DNA of 64,000 nt, taken from the NCBI RefSeq assembly GCF_003369915.1, contig NW_022881614.1, positions 5,849,001 to 5,913,000 on the forward strand, written 5' to 3'. This stretch comes from Drosophila miranda. Taxonomy: Eukaryota; Arthropoda; Insecta; Diptera; Drosophilidae. A program made the translations under genes and the position numbers. Within the stretch, counting starts at the first letter, position 1. Each line of letters starts with the position of its first letter. Under the pieces are notes generated by a model that searched no databases, was not told the DNA's origin, and saw only the letters and a list, made by a program, of their open reading frames with translations. Positions 47,180 through 59,204 of the stretch are shown in pieces.

Positions 47180-47244
47180 ATCATGTTATAAAATGAAATG
47201 CTGTCAAAAAAATATAAGTGTATTTTACATGCGAAATTAGTTAA

Positions 47245-47523
47245 ACGTGCGTCAAACGGGGTAGCGACATATCTCCGACGACATATCTCCGCCGTGTCAC
47301 AAACGACATATCTCCGCGCGGAGATATGACGTTTTGAAACGACATATCTCCGTCGTTCCACAAACGACATATCTCCGCGCGGAGTTATGACGTTTTGAGA
47401 CGACATATCTCCGCGCGGAGGTATGTCGCTTTAAAACGTCATAATTTCGCGCGGAGATATGTCGTTTGTGGATCGGCGGAGATATGTCGTCGGAGATATG
47501 TCGCTACCCCGTTTGACGCACGT
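47245..47523. repeat. Right foldback: 49-bp inverted repeat around a half-site array
   Basis: Bases 47245-47293 and 47475-47523 are exact reverse complements. Between them the half-site CGACATATCTCCG alternates in orientation; four head-to-head dyads share a GCGC centre (about 47306, 47367, 47401, 47438), joined by short linkers such as TTTTGAAA, TTTTGAGA and CTTTAAAA. In total about 12 half-sites lie in 280 bp. The outer end abuts the host gene at GATGGCCCAGTCC. Confidence 0.93.
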
Positions 47524-48287
47524 GATGGCCCAGTCCAGTTGGATTCTATCCTTTGTCACCCGGAAGAGACGCTTCTCCAGCGCACACAAGAAGCTCTGTG
47601 TGAAGGAGGGTTGGTTGGATCTGAACATTTCAAAGTATCTAAGGGCATTCAGCAGGCGATCCAACGGGTCGTTTGGTTTGGGCTCCATCCAATTGTAGGT
47701 CATCTGGCAGAAGGCTGTAATCATCACATTATCAATCACAGCCACATCCCGCGTTATCTTAAAGACCTCGTTCGAGAGGTCCCTGCACGTCGAGTCCAGT
47801 TGAATGGTGTCCATAAGATATCTTTTTATTGTAGAGCAAAGCAAATCCTTCTGCGTCTCCCTAAGACGATGCGTAGACTGCATTTTACCCTTGGGTGCAT
47901 CCATCATATGAAGAAGCATAGCCTTGGGTTCGCCGTCACTCTTGCGGCACCCTGACAGCTCCAATGGGATTTCGATGGGTGGACTGTCGCTCTGGTCCGT
48001 CCACGTCGAAGTGGGTGAGGCTGGAGACTCCAAGTCATAGAAAATAATCTTCTCGTGCTCCAAATCCTTCGTCTCATTTCTCTTCGCTTTCGTTTCATCT
48101 TCCTGTGTCGGCGTCTGCTCTAATTTTTGATCTATATCTTTCGCCTGTTCCTCTTTTAGGCTATTTTGTTCCATTTGGATCTGCTTGGCTCTTAAACGAG
48201 TCAAACGAACTTCCTTTTGCGGCGACTCGCTTGCTCTTTCCTTCCTTTTGAGCTGACTAAAGGCCGGTCGCAGTGGCGACTGTGCCA

Positions 48288-48385
48288 TCGGGGATTCTGA
48301 TATCGGGGACTGTGATATTGGGGATTGTGATATAGGGGATTGTGATATCGGAGATTGTGATATCGGGGATTCTGATATCGGGGAA
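48288..48385 (-). repeat. 15-bp minisatellite in the coiled-coil gene
   Basis: Six to seven copies of a unit like GGGGATTGTGATATC encode, on the minus strand, the pentapeptide SPISQ or SPISE in series, followed by SPMAQ. Units differ by single bases. Confidence 0.88.
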
Positions 48386-51275
48386 CTTCCTTCATTTATA
48401 ACTAGAATTTCCGATCCCTCGCTGTTGCTACAACCGAAATTCAACGAATCCCAAGGAATTCGCTGCCGAATAGCTCCAAATGTAAATTTGTGTGCACTGG
48501 CGTTGCTGGTTTTGGTGGATCTGCTGCTGTTTTTGCTTCTTCCCATTCCTCTCTGTCATTTTCGAAAGATGGCATATCCTTATCCTTCACGCATTCCCCC
48601 AGCAATAAATCTGAGTTACTCATGAGGATGTCGTCATTCTCATTGAGTTCTTTTTGAGGTGGCGACAGCTGTTCCACAGAAGTTTCTTCATCACTGAAGA
48701 CTTGAAGATTGCATTCACCTGGCAAGGAATTTGTGTCGCTCGTAGCATCCTCCACATTGCCATCGAGTTCTTCTTGCATTGACTTTAGCTCTTCCAGAGA
48801 ATTTTCTTCATCACTGGAGACTTTCGGATTGAATTTCGCTGGGACGGAATCTGTGTTCGTCGTACGATCCTCATTATCATTGAGTTCGTATTGAGGTGGC
48901 GGCTGCGGATTTCTTTCTGAATGTTCCATATTCTTGTCACTTTCCACTGTCCTTCGCATGCCATGGCCATTGGTGGACAATAAACGAAGCAAATACCGCT
49001 CTTCCAAGTCCAAATCAAAGTCTAAATTATCACAGTAGGGCATTTTGAAGGTGTTCAGATTGGTTATAAATTGAATCGCCGTCTCTGGTGCTGGGGACTC
49101 CCCTTTCTGGTGCACTTCCATTGGTTCATTGGCCATTTGGGGTAGTGCTTGCTCCACTGCTGCTTGATCATGCACAAGCTTTCGCTTGGGGATTGGCTTC
49201 AGAATCGAAGACGCTTTGCGTTTTCTTGACTTTTTCTTTCGTTCTTGCGGTGGCTTCTGTGGCAGATGTATCGGCGTGAGCTCTCCTCCGATGCTGATGT
49301 TGGACGATTCTGCGATCATGTCCATAGGATCAGTGCCAACATCCATTCCCATGCAATCTGTGCCCGACTCGTAGTTATCTGTAAAGAAAGCGCGTTGAGT
49401 TAAATCATTTAATCGAAAGAATATAGCACGAAGACCTTTTTTGCTGCTTGTACTGGAGGCATGATCCGGTTCACGCTGCTTTTCAATCACCGGATGAGTC
49501 AGTGTGCCCTCATAGAGCGCGTAGAGCCAACTTGTAAAGTCCATTTGCTTAATGCTGGGCGGCGGTGACAGCGGATGGTTCCATCCCCTGTGGAGCAGAC
49601 ACAACCATTTGGCCAATAACATGCCACAGCTCATCGAAGGCCTGGGGCGGCAGGTTGGCGAGGCAGCTTTGGTTTTGAGGTAGAAAGTTAAGAATCTCCC
49701 GAAACTCCTTTGCGATGCCAGCCGGCACGGTGCCCCCCGCCAATGCCTCATCCTTCACACTTTCGAACATGGTGTGCGAGGGTGGCCGAGATGTGGAGAC
49801 CTTTATCTGTGACGGCACCACAGGCATGAAGTCGAACTCTCGGTGCACATTGCAAAGCATGGTGCAGTTGCCAATATTTACGGTGGATTTCTTGGGGATG
49901 ATGTCCTCCACCACAAACGGAGGTTCCATTATGGGGCTTAGGGGCATGGCTACAGCGGGGCTGTGCCAGGATAACATCTCATCTAGGATTTGGCGCACAT
50001 TCGGCGCGGGCTTCGGTTCTGGAAAGCATGTACCCACATCGCGGTACTTGATGAAGGCGGCCGTAGTGGTTCCTCGTGTGGTCGTGGATTTCTTATGCTG
50101 CGTCCCCTGATTGCGTGTCTTCACCAGACTGTCACCAGTCACCAGGCTGACTTGCACACCAAAGGAACACATACTGGTCTTCGGCGTTGTCGAAGTTTGT
50201 GTGGATTGAGTTTTCATTGTTTGGGTGATGCCTTTTCGCTTTGCTTTCGGGTTAGGACTTTTTAGTTCTGCGACAACAATCTTTGCCGACTTGCAGTAGT
50301 CTCTGACTTTTTTCATTACGTCATGACAGCCCGGCATCGTCGCCTACTCTGTGTGCGAGTTTCATGTAGGCCTCGACCAGGTCTTTGGCAGCCATCGGCA
50401 GGGCCCTGACCTTCAGATCCTCCTCCAGATTCTCACAGTTGGTGACTTGAGCGTCCAATTTTATTTCCAGCTGGCTGCAGCGCCCTTCGAGCTCTTGACA
50501 ATGCTTCTCCAGCTCTATCCTTTGCTGCTTTTCTGTCGAGTACAGATCGGTCACCTCCTTGGCTGTCCGCTGCGTGCCGTTCAGTTGTTGGTTGTGGCTC
50601 TGCAGCTGTTTCACTTTCCGTATCAACTCATCGCTGTCGCAAATCCGCTCGGACAACCGGCGACGCTTAGACTGGGTGTTTGTGTTGATTTTGGATATCA
50701 AAGCATGCCGATACGGGGCCAGGAACGTGCCCTCGTTAGCGGACGGACCCAGTAGTTGATCTAAGTTGACCTCGGGAAACTGAGGGTTCTCCGGCATGGC
50801 CAAAGCGCCTCCTCCTCCTTTTTTGTACCACTTCACGTGTTTACGTTGGGCCGCTGGATAAACCCTTAGTTTGACTGCACCTGCGCGAGAAACTGCATAT
50901 CTATTCAAACCATGAAAGTCAACTATCAATGTGGCATGGGCGCACACTACACGTCTAGTTAAATTGAAAAAACGGAGATAAACAAAAATAAAAAATATTC
51001 CGCGTTTTTTTACAACCGTCACAACAGTAGGGATGGTATATTGTCGATAAGACTATCGATACTTTTCTCCATCCCTGGAAAATACAGATATTTAAGTCTG
51101 GTATTTTAATACACTTTTAAATACCACATTTTTTACAATTTTATTATGGACAGAAAATGTATCCGTTTTCAACTCATTTATTCGCCGATCAGGTTTAAAG
51201 CCAACAAAAACAGCTCTGAAATGTAGAGGCATATATTAAAACTAAATTAATGGCAGCATCGCTCTTGTGGGCCAT

Positions 51276-51593
51276 TTAATGGTGCTCGGCAGCCTCCTTA
51301 GCCTGGGACTCGGCCCATGCCTTCTTGTTTCCGGGCGAGTTGGCTGTTGGAAGAAATACTGATTAGCAAGTGCATTTGTTTATGCAATTTCGGCAGGAGC
51401 AGGATAACATACCCAATCGGCTGATCTTGTAGAAGACGGGCACGCAGGCAACAGCCGCAATGAAGTAGTAGCGCCAGATCCACTGATTCTTGATGTAGTG
51501 CTTGATGGGGAATTGGGCAATCTTTGCCGAGAAAGTGTATGGGTATCTCATGGGGCGGCCCGCGGGCTTTTCAGGAGTAGCTTTGTCGGACAT
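51276..51593 (-). CDS. Small single-pass membrane protein
   Basis: Two exons (51593-51413 and 51343-51276) join in frame to 82 residues. The N-terminus MSDKATPEKPAGRPMRYPYTF is followed by KIAQFPIKHYIKNQ, then a membrane segment IWRYYFIAAVACVPVFYKI, and a polar tail NSPGNKKAWAESQAKEAAEHH. Size, a single hydrophobic helix preceded by basic and aromatic residues, and a charged tail are like accessory subunits of mitochondrial respiratory complexes, but I do not recognise the family and assign no function. The intron is GT-AG (69 bp). The gene is intact and lies 300 bp from the LTR of the following gypsy element. Confidence 0.8.
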
Positions 51594-51899
51594 GGTAGTT
51601 GTTGATTTGGATACTGATGAGGCGAAGAAATATCAACTTTTGATTTATGCAAATATTATGTAATTTTCCCGATTGTCGAACGTACGTAGCTCGCTGAAAG
51701 AACACAATAAAATCGTCAGGTGCAACTCTGGAGTAAATTGCTATCGGGGCTGCAAACTTATGCTATCGTGCGTGGAGATGATCGAAAATATACTGTTGCT
51801 GTGTAAATAATTTGTACTATACTGGCAGAATGTAACACAAATATATGGCTTGCTTAGTTTATCTTAATTCTAAATACAGTTTCTTAGAATCTAAGCCGA
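51594..51899. other. Upstream region of the small membrane-protein gene
   Basis: About 300 bp without a gene. It ends in the target duplication CCGA (51896-51899), where the gypsy element was inserted. Confidence 0.5.
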
Positions 51900-53264
51900 T
51901 GTTACGAACCTTTGTTTTCTTCGGGGCAAGGCCGGCTAGCCAGTCATCCCAGGGCTGGGTACTTCCCAAGCCCTCAGGTCGCACAATATACCAACTAATT
52001 GGACATCTCGAACAAATTGAAACAACAAAAGTAACCGACAAAAAAAAACTGCAAACGGACTCTACTCGACAAACAACATTACAGTAACTTCCTTCAACAC
52101 AGACGTGGACCAGGTCGAGGTGTCGATGTTTTTACCCCTGACGTACCCTCCCTACCTGAGATCTGAATGACAACGTTTTGGATCTCCATGCCATGCTGCC
52201 ATGTGCAGCAGCCTTACCCTCTCGTTGCTGTGGCTCCTCTTCCCCCCATATGAAACGCTTAGCAATTCATTTTCTTCGTTATAATTTTCACTTCAATTTC
52301 CTACTTTTGCACGGTATCATCGCTACACTAAGCCTGCCTATTCATACCCCCCTCATCTTATCACTACGGGCGGTTAATAAATAAATAGATAAATAGAAAT
52401 AATTAATATAATAAATATAAATAAGTTACATATAGATATAATATGGACGGACTTAAATTAGGGGATTAACATATACATATAAATGGAGACGTCTAACAAA
52501 AATAAATAATGGGAGTAAATAAGTTGATTGATGATTTTTTTTCTGTCCCTAAATGGGCGAGGGTATTGTGTATTCGAGCCCAGCAAAAAGCAAGCCAGGA
52601 TGGCGGAGCTGTGACCTATTCCCTACGGATTGGCCAACAAAAAAATTAATTTGGGGTTTCTTTACTCCCCCCTCTGGAGCGGACTCACTCTTATGCTTCT
52701 TGGGTCTCTTTCCCGTCCCGCTAGTCCTGGTTCCTGGTCTCTCACTGATCTGGATCCCCTGGAATCACAGATTTATTTATCTTTTTTTTTTCAGGGTGAT
52801 GGCCACTACTCCATCCTCATCCCACTCACTTTTTCTTTCAGAACAAAAAAATCACTAGATCACTATGCCCGGCGCGCATGCTCCTCCGTTGCGGGAATTT
52901 CTTTCTCTGAACCCCCTCTTGGCTTAGCTGCTCTGTTTAATGCTCCCGGGCCGCTGATCCCAATCGCTCTCTTCTATAGCCCTTGAACTAGGTTCAAGGG
53001 CATGGCCTGAATCGGGCTGCTGGCGGCTCTCTTTTCTTTGGGGGATGGGTGAGTTGGCTTCGGGACTCCGTTATGGGATGAGATCGGAAATCTTCTCTCA
53101 TAACGGCTCCGGAGAGCGCGCGGAACTCTCACTCTCCAGGACCAGGTGGCGCCACTCTTCGCTAACCTTTTCCCCTTAAATTTTGGCCTTGCCACTCTGT
53201 TCAAACTTCTATCTTCCTCACCGCTTCTATGGGGTATCACCTATCGATATCTTCGCATGCAACA
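51900..53264 (-). repeat. 3' LTR (1365 bp)
   Basis: It matches 59205-60495 but carries about 90 bp more near 52960-53045 (including GCCCTTGAACTAGGTTC) and lacks about 19 bp present in the other LTR near 59869 (CCCGCTCTACGTGGCC). Confidence 0.93.
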
Positions 53265-53464
53265 CCTAGCGAAAATTCGAGCGACCATGGCCGGAGAATT
53301 ATTCGCAAACATCGAAGAGTTACACGTTTCCCTAAAACTGCTGGCCTTCCCGGACATTACGGTGCCTAGGATCTTGCAGCGCCCAACGTAGGCTTACACC
53401 CACTGATCGGATATTCCCTACGTGAGTGCGTTTTCCTTGTTTCTGACTCAGTCTGAAGTTTTCG
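53265..53464 (-). other. Region between pol and the 3' LTR
   Basis: About 200 bp after the pol stop. The last bases before the LTR on the minus strand are AATTTTCGCTAGG, with no long purine run, so the polypurine tract is not obvious. Confidence 0.45.
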
Positions 53465-56400
53465 CTACAATTTTAGGTCTTTGGCTTGAAAAATCCCCAC
53501 CGGCCTCCCCGACAGATCCTCCAGCTCGTAGGCGTTATTCCCTACTGTACGTACGACTCTGCATTTTAGGAATTTCCGGGCGAACTTGGCGTTGTAGCTT
53601 TTGCCAAAGTCGCTGAGGGTGAAGTTGCGCCTGTAGACTTCTTGGCCAGGTCTGGCGAAAAAGACTCGGGCCCGTTTGTTGTATCGCTGGCTGCTCCGCT
53701 CATACGCTTGGTGTAGGCTGCGTTTAATTTGCTCGCGAATGAGGTGTCGCTTATCCGCGGGGTCTAATGCGTGCACTTCATGTTCCGTCAAAGACTGCAG
53801 CTTCCTCGCTAGCTTATAGCAGTTCCCATTCAGAAACATCTGTTGTCCAAATACATCGAATCGAGACAGCGAAATACATCGTGCACCGAGTCACGGATTG
53901 ACACTTCGATTTCCGGTAGGTAGATGTCCCAGTCTCTGTGATCCTTTTCCAAATACGTCCTTATTGCAGCGAGTATCGTCCGATTTAATCTCTCGGCTGC
54001 ATTGCTTTGCGGCGAGTAGACTGCTGTGCGCATGTGTCGGATCCCGAAGCCGCTGACCATGTCCATGAACGCCTTCGATAGGAACTGCTTTCCGTTGTCG
54101 GAGTGGATCACCTCTGGCACCCCGAATTTGTAGAATACCTCTTGCACCAGGAATTGAACGACGTTCGCAGCGGTCGCCTCTCTCATCGCCTTCAAGAAGG
54201 TAAATTTTGAAAAGTGGTCTACGACGACGAAAATCCAGGCCTGTCCCCTTTTTGACCTGGGATACTTTCCCAGGAAGTCTATGTAGATCTTTTGGAATGG
54301 CCTCTCCTGCCCGACCACTTCCTGCCCGATCCCGACTTGGCTACGGTAATTGGGAGCTTTGGATTCCTTGCATTCGGTGCAGCTTCGGACGTATTCCCGC
54401 ATTTGTGCCGTCATCGCCGGCCAGTAGTAGTGCCTTTTTAACCTATGCAAGGTCTTCTTCATTCCACCGTGTCCAGCTGTGTGGTCTTCGTGGGCCTTCG
54501 CGATGAGGGTTTTCGTCAGTGACGCGGGAATCCATAATTTCCACATGGAACCTTCCACTTGGTCGTCGATTTGCGCGAAGCCCATTCGCTTGAATACCAG
54601 GTCCCCGTCTATTCGCAGGTCAGGCAATAATTCTTTGTTCCTGCAGATTTCTTCTTTCAACTCCTGGTATTCCGTTGATTTGAATTCCGTCGTCTGGAAT
54701 CCGAGGATTTCCGTTGGGTCTAGGACCACCTCCTCGATGCAGCGCGATAGTGTATCCGCCACTAAATTTTCGACTCCCTTGCGGTGTTCGATCTCAAAGT
54801 CGAACCTCTGCAGCCGCAATGACCATCTCGCTAGGCGCCCATTCAGGTCCTTGAGTGACATTAGCCATTTAAGGCTGGCGTGGTCAGTGATTACCGTGAA
54901 CGGCATCAATTCCACATATGGCCTGAATCTTTCAATCGCCAATACCGCAGCTAAGCATTCTTTCTCCGTTACCGAATAATTTATTTGATGTTTGTTTAGC
55001 TTGGAAGAAAAGAATGCCACTGGGCGCTCTGCTTTGTCATCATCCAGCTGAAAAAGCACTGCTCCCACTCCAAAATTTGAGGCGTCGCACTGGATGTAGA
55101 AATGGCGTTTAAAGTCGGCATGGACTAATACAGGAGCCGTGGTGAGTGCCTTCTTCAGGGATTCTATGGCCGCCCTCGCTTCCGTTGGCAAGGAAAACTT
55201 CCCGCGCGGATGCTTCTTCGGAGCATCTGTTAACGGTACCGCGATGGTGGCGAAGTCCTTGATGAAGCGCCTATACCATCCTGCGGTTCCTATGAAGCTC
55301 CGTAGCTCCTTCACTGAACTCGGGCTCGGGATCTTTTGTATAGCCACAACCCTATCGGGATCCATTTGCAGCGTGCCGCCTCCGATGATAAACCCCAGGT
55401 ATTTCAGCGACTTAAAGCAGAATTTGGATTTTTTTAGACCTATCGTCAAATTCGCTCTTTTCAGGCACTGGGCCACCAATCGCAGATATCGCAAATGCGT
55501 CTGGAAATCCGGGGCTATCACCAAAAGATCGTCCAAATAAACGAAAACGTTTGATCTGAGCTGAGTCGGGATTACCTTATCCATCACTCTGCATAACCTC
55601 TGGGCAGCGTTACACAGACCGAAGGGCATCATCACGAATTGATACAGCGGACGGCCTGCAACGGTAAATGCGGTGCACTTCCGGCTTTCTGGGTCCAATT
55701 TAATTTGCCAGAATGCGAATTTGAGGTCGAAATGTAATATGTACGAAATGTAATATGTCTGGTCAATCCTGGACAGTATACCCTCGATTCTAGGAAGAGG
55801 GTAAGCATCTTTTACGGTGAGCTGATTCAGTTTCCGCGCGTCCAAACAGAATCTATTTTTGTTTGGCTTTCGCACCACCGTCGTCCGATTGCTCCATGGA
55901 CTATCGCTGACCTCGATCACTCCTAGTTCCAGCATTTTATCCACCTCGGTCCAGATCACCTCCTGCATCGCTGGGGATTGAGGGTAATGCCGATCTTTAA
56001 ATGGTTCTGCGCCCTCGATCAACTGGATCCGATGCTTCTCTACCGTCGTTGTTCCTAATCCGGCATCCTCATAGGTCAGAAACTCCTTCTTTACCTTCTC
56101 CAGCTCTTCGGTTTCCGTGTCTTCCAGGGTCCAAGCTTCCACATCCACGTCCTCCTGGCGATGTTCGGCGTACTGGCTGATTGGGGACATTTGGATCTCG
56201 CCTACTTGGGCCTCGCTGGATCGACTGGGCTCTTCTCCGAGGACTGTGGGAGCCAGCGCGAAGGATCTCCAGAAATCAATACCCAGGTACATGGCTTGCT
56301 CTAGGTACGGGCATACGTAAAACAAGATCTCTTTATTCATTCCGTTATATCCTACGCAGAGTTTGGTTTTGCCGACTATGGACCTGTCTTCTCCAGAGGC

Positions 56401-56745
56401 TATCTTGATGATAGAGACATAATTGTCCATTTCCACCTCGAGGTCGGCAAGGAGTTCACGGCTGCCCTTTCCTAAGACACTAACGGATGCCCCAGTATCT
56501 AGGAGTCCAGCAATCCGATGTCCTCTTATCTGCACTTCGGCAAATACTCTGGGATCGCGTCCTGCTCCTCGTCTGACTGCCTCGGCCACCTCTTTGCGAG
56601 TCTGTCGCCTTTCCTTAAATCTGGAACGGGCCTTTTGGAGTCTACGACTGACACCGCGCATCCCCTCCAGCTGCCTGTCATCAAAGATCTGGTTTCGAAT
56701 TTGTATGTATCTCCTCATCCTCTCTTCGGCCGGTATGAACTTCAA
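53465..56745 (-). pseudogene. Gypsy pol: protease, RT, RNase H, integrase; one frameshift
   Basis: A 971-codon frame (56745-53830) starts MKFIPAEERM. It has the aspartic protease (LLDTGASVSVLG near residue 82), RT (FDLKFAFWQIKL, FVMMPFGLCNAAQRL, FVYLDDLLV), RNase H (YIQCDASNFGVGAVL, TEKECLAAVLA), the integrase zinc region (HTAGHGGMKKTL...C-x2-C) and the core (YIDFLGKYP, VIHSDNGKQFL, SPQSNAAERLNRT; D, D and E). After SIRDSVHDVF, near 53860, the frame slips, and the C-terminus (MFLNGNCYKLARKL ... GIFQAKDLKL) lies in another frame to 53465. All catalytic residues are present. It was not possible to say whether pol is expressed by frameshifting from gag; the two frames are 58 bp apart. Confidence 0.93.
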
Positions 56746-56803
56746 ACTATTTTTATTAAATTTATTCGGGCTATTATTCTTAATTTCTATATTGATTAGA
56801 AAT

Positions 56804-58275
56804 TCATTTCTTCGCGGGCTTCTGTCCCGAGCGCTGATCTCCCGCTTTCATCATGCCCGATCGTGCGTTTCCCGAGCAATTTGGACACGTTGGAGTAAAC
56901 ATTTCTGGCTTTCCGCAGCGGTAACAAAATATTTTGCGTTCCTTCGCCACGCAGTCTCGGAACCCGTGGTCGAACTGGCCGCAATTCCAGCAACACAGCC
57001 TGGGTTTGTTCGCCAGGTGAGTTTCTTCTACTATCCTTGCTTCGTCTTCGTCTTCCGGCTCTAGCTCCTCCACTCGCTTCCCGGCTGAATGGAATTTCGG
57101 CGCAGGACGGAACGTCGACTTCTGCTCGCGTCCGCGAAAGTGGTACTCTACTTCCAGGCACTCTTCCCTCAGCTGCTCCACGTTTCGGACTCGGATCGCG
57201 TAAACGTAGCGGGCGATCTCGTCATCGAGTCCCTTCTTCAAGACTCGCACCATTTCGTACTCAACCAAAGGTGTGGTGAGTCTAGCTGCCAGCCTGCGCA
57301 TCGCTCTAAAGTACTCTTCCACAGATTCGCCAGATTGTTGTCGTCGCTCATGCAAGGTGCGTAGCCGCTCGAACTCGCCACCCACTGCTCGGAACCGGGA
57401 TACTAACTCGTCCTTCAAATCCTCCCATACTTCCGGAGGCCGTTCTCGGACAAATTGCCAATACCACTCCGCCGCTTGTCCTTTGACGAGATGGTGAAAG
57501 TCGTCAAAGACCTTGTCCCACGACCGTCGGTTCTGCCTACGGAGGAACTCGACCCTGAACACGAAGTCCTGCACCGTCATCTTATTTGGGTCTCCGTCGA
57601 AGTGGATTTCCCATTTGTCGACGCGTCCCCATCTCGCTCCTCTCCAATCATCTCTCCTTTCAAATGGTGGCAGATCTGTTGGACCTCCGCCGTCTCCTGA
57701 TGTCTCCCGTCTCTGCCTTCCAATACCTGGATCCAGGTCCGCCTCGCCTATTCCTCGGCGCCAGTTCTGGCTCAACATCGCCGGCTTCCTTGGAGGCGAC
57801 TGGGAATTCCATGCGTCATCGTCCTTGGACCTTTTGGGAATGGTCCCTGTGTTCGGTTTCTGCCTGGGGTGAGCTAGAGGCTGCTGATCGCCGTTATTAT
57901 CCTTGATTTCCTTCTGGTCTCTTTCCAATCTCAGGTCTTGGATCAATTCCACGTTCTGGCGCAGAGGCGCCATCACCTCTGTTATGGCCCCCATCAGCTC
58001 CATAAAGCCGCGACGGAATCCTCCTGCAGCGTCTTACTAAGGGTATCTGCCATGCTGCCTCTCCACGTCTCCTGTGCTTGCGCTATGGCGACATTTACTC
58101 CTGAGAGAATCTCGGAGGGCAGTGCGTTGGATTGGCCTGGCAAATTCCAGCTGTCGTCTCCACGCCCCTCAGCGCCCTGTGTGTCACCGCCTTGCATCTG
58201 TCCTTGGAGGTTACCTGGTGGAGGAGTCCTGCGGGTCATTTTCTGTTTAGACCGCAAGTTGTACGCGCTCATCAA
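56804..58275 (-). pseudogene. Gypsy gag with one frameshift
   Basis: It starts MSAYNLRSKQKMTRRTPPPG at about 58272. A frame slip lies near 58005, between EDSVAA and MELMGAITEVMAPL. The rest holds the capsid (WEIHFDGDPNKMTVQDFVFRVE, AAEWYWQFVRERP) and two zinc knuckles (CCWNCGQFDHGFRDC, CYRCGKPEMFTPTCPNC). It ends at 56804. The capsid is homologous to that of the deleted element at 1759-2731. Confidence 0.9.
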
Positions 58276-59190
58276 CTTGGCCCTATATTTCCCTACCTCG
58301 AACTATCCTATTTATCTTTTTATTCACTACAATTATCTATTCTTCTTTCAGAACAATCGCCTAATCACTACCTATAACGCTAACTCACTGATCTTCAGCA
58401 CAAAAACACTTCATACGGCAAAACAATAATAAGGGGGAAAGGAACCACAACTACTACTAGGGCCAACTCCGCACATGGTGTTCTACGTCTTTTCCTGTCC
58501 AACGTCTAGAACTTTGCGAGCGCTGTTGACTAATCGTATCTTCCTTGGAAGATTAAGAGTCAAGGGCGCTCACTTCCCTACAGTCGCTGTTTCCGCCTAC
58601 TTCCCTACTGAATGTTTGTTGCGGGATGTTGTAGCTGCTCCGAGTGCAACGCGTGGCCGACTTCTGTCCCCACGGGCCACTCAGAACAAAAATCTCATTG
58701 AGAATCTACCCTCCCGACTGCATCCAGCGGTAAGCAGGGGAAGCGAAAAACAGAAATCTTTCTGGCCATATCCTAACTTCGGGTATTTCTTTTTTCTTCT
58801 TCAGGTTCTCATTTTGCACACCAGGCACCGGGCCGGTTGCTAACTGGCTTGTGGATTCTCCTCTGCCAGTGCCAAACCAAATCCCCTCTTGAGATTTCCT
58901 GCTTCCCGTTGTCAGATAAGTGCCGAATCTTCAAACACCAAAAAAAACTTTTTACTTTGTGGATTTTCTTTGCATCCTCAGATCCCTCAGCGCCGTGCTT
59001 CTGTGAGCCAACTCGTCGAGTCCCTCACAGGCCACCGGAATACCGATGGACCCCAGATTGCAAAATACCACTCGAGATCTATCTTCCCTGCTGGATATTT
59101 ATACTTTCTTCGACGTCTGTGTGATTCGCATCCGTACTCTCCCTCTTTGATGGTAGAGCCAGGACTGCGAGTCCACTTCCCTGTCTCAGA
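58276..59190 (-). other. Gypsy leader
   Basis: About 915 bp between gag and the primer site, without a coding frame that the family needs. Bases 58711-59190 are repeated almost exactly at 63110-63589. Confidence 0.7.
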
Positions 59191-59200
59191 TTGGGCGCCA
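59191..59200 (-). other. Primer binding site of the gypsy element
   Basis: TTGGGCGCCA on the + strand, TGGCGCCCAA on the minus strand, 4 bp inside the 5' LTR end. Confidence 0.8.
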
Positions 59201-59204
59201 TTAT

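Larger units (their letters stand above)
42293..50797 (-). pseudogene. Coiled-coil host gene, frameshifted and split by transposons (Ice1-like?)
   Basis: The gene starts at ATG 50797 (MPENPQFPEVNLDQLLG) with a coiled coil (to KLAHRVGDDA). It then changes frame near 50335 (CHDVMKKVRDYCKSAKIVV), near 49580 (into PLSPPPSIKQMDFTSWLYALYEG) and near 48500 (into KFTFGAIRQRIPWDSLNFG). A low-complexity SPISQ repeat follows, then a helical domain (KRYLMDTIQLDSTCRDL) that stops at DWAITCVK, 47524, where the MULE block begins. The C-terminus resumes at 43078 with YENPSRLLLAKILYRYDRDV and ends at 42293. From memory of the CG13550/CG13551 neighbourhood it may be Ice1, a subunit of the little elongation complex for snRNA transcription; this is weak. 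Three slips plus a 4.4-kb insertion make a full product impossible. Confidence 0.7.

Noticed and set aside
47245..47523. CRISPR-like array of short repeats
   Set aside because: The genome is eukaryotic, the repeats alternate in orientation and the spacers are short and themselves repeated.
51276..51593. NDUFB3 or another named complex I subunit
   Set aside because: The sequence does not match the subunits I could recall; only the general shape fits.
53272..53464. Envelope gene of the gypsy element
   Set aside because: Only about 200 bp lie between pol and the LTR, with no open frame of useful length.
58475..58843. 122-codon + strand frame inside the gypsy leader
   Set aside because: It is antisense to the element and lies in untranslated leader; no family resemblance.
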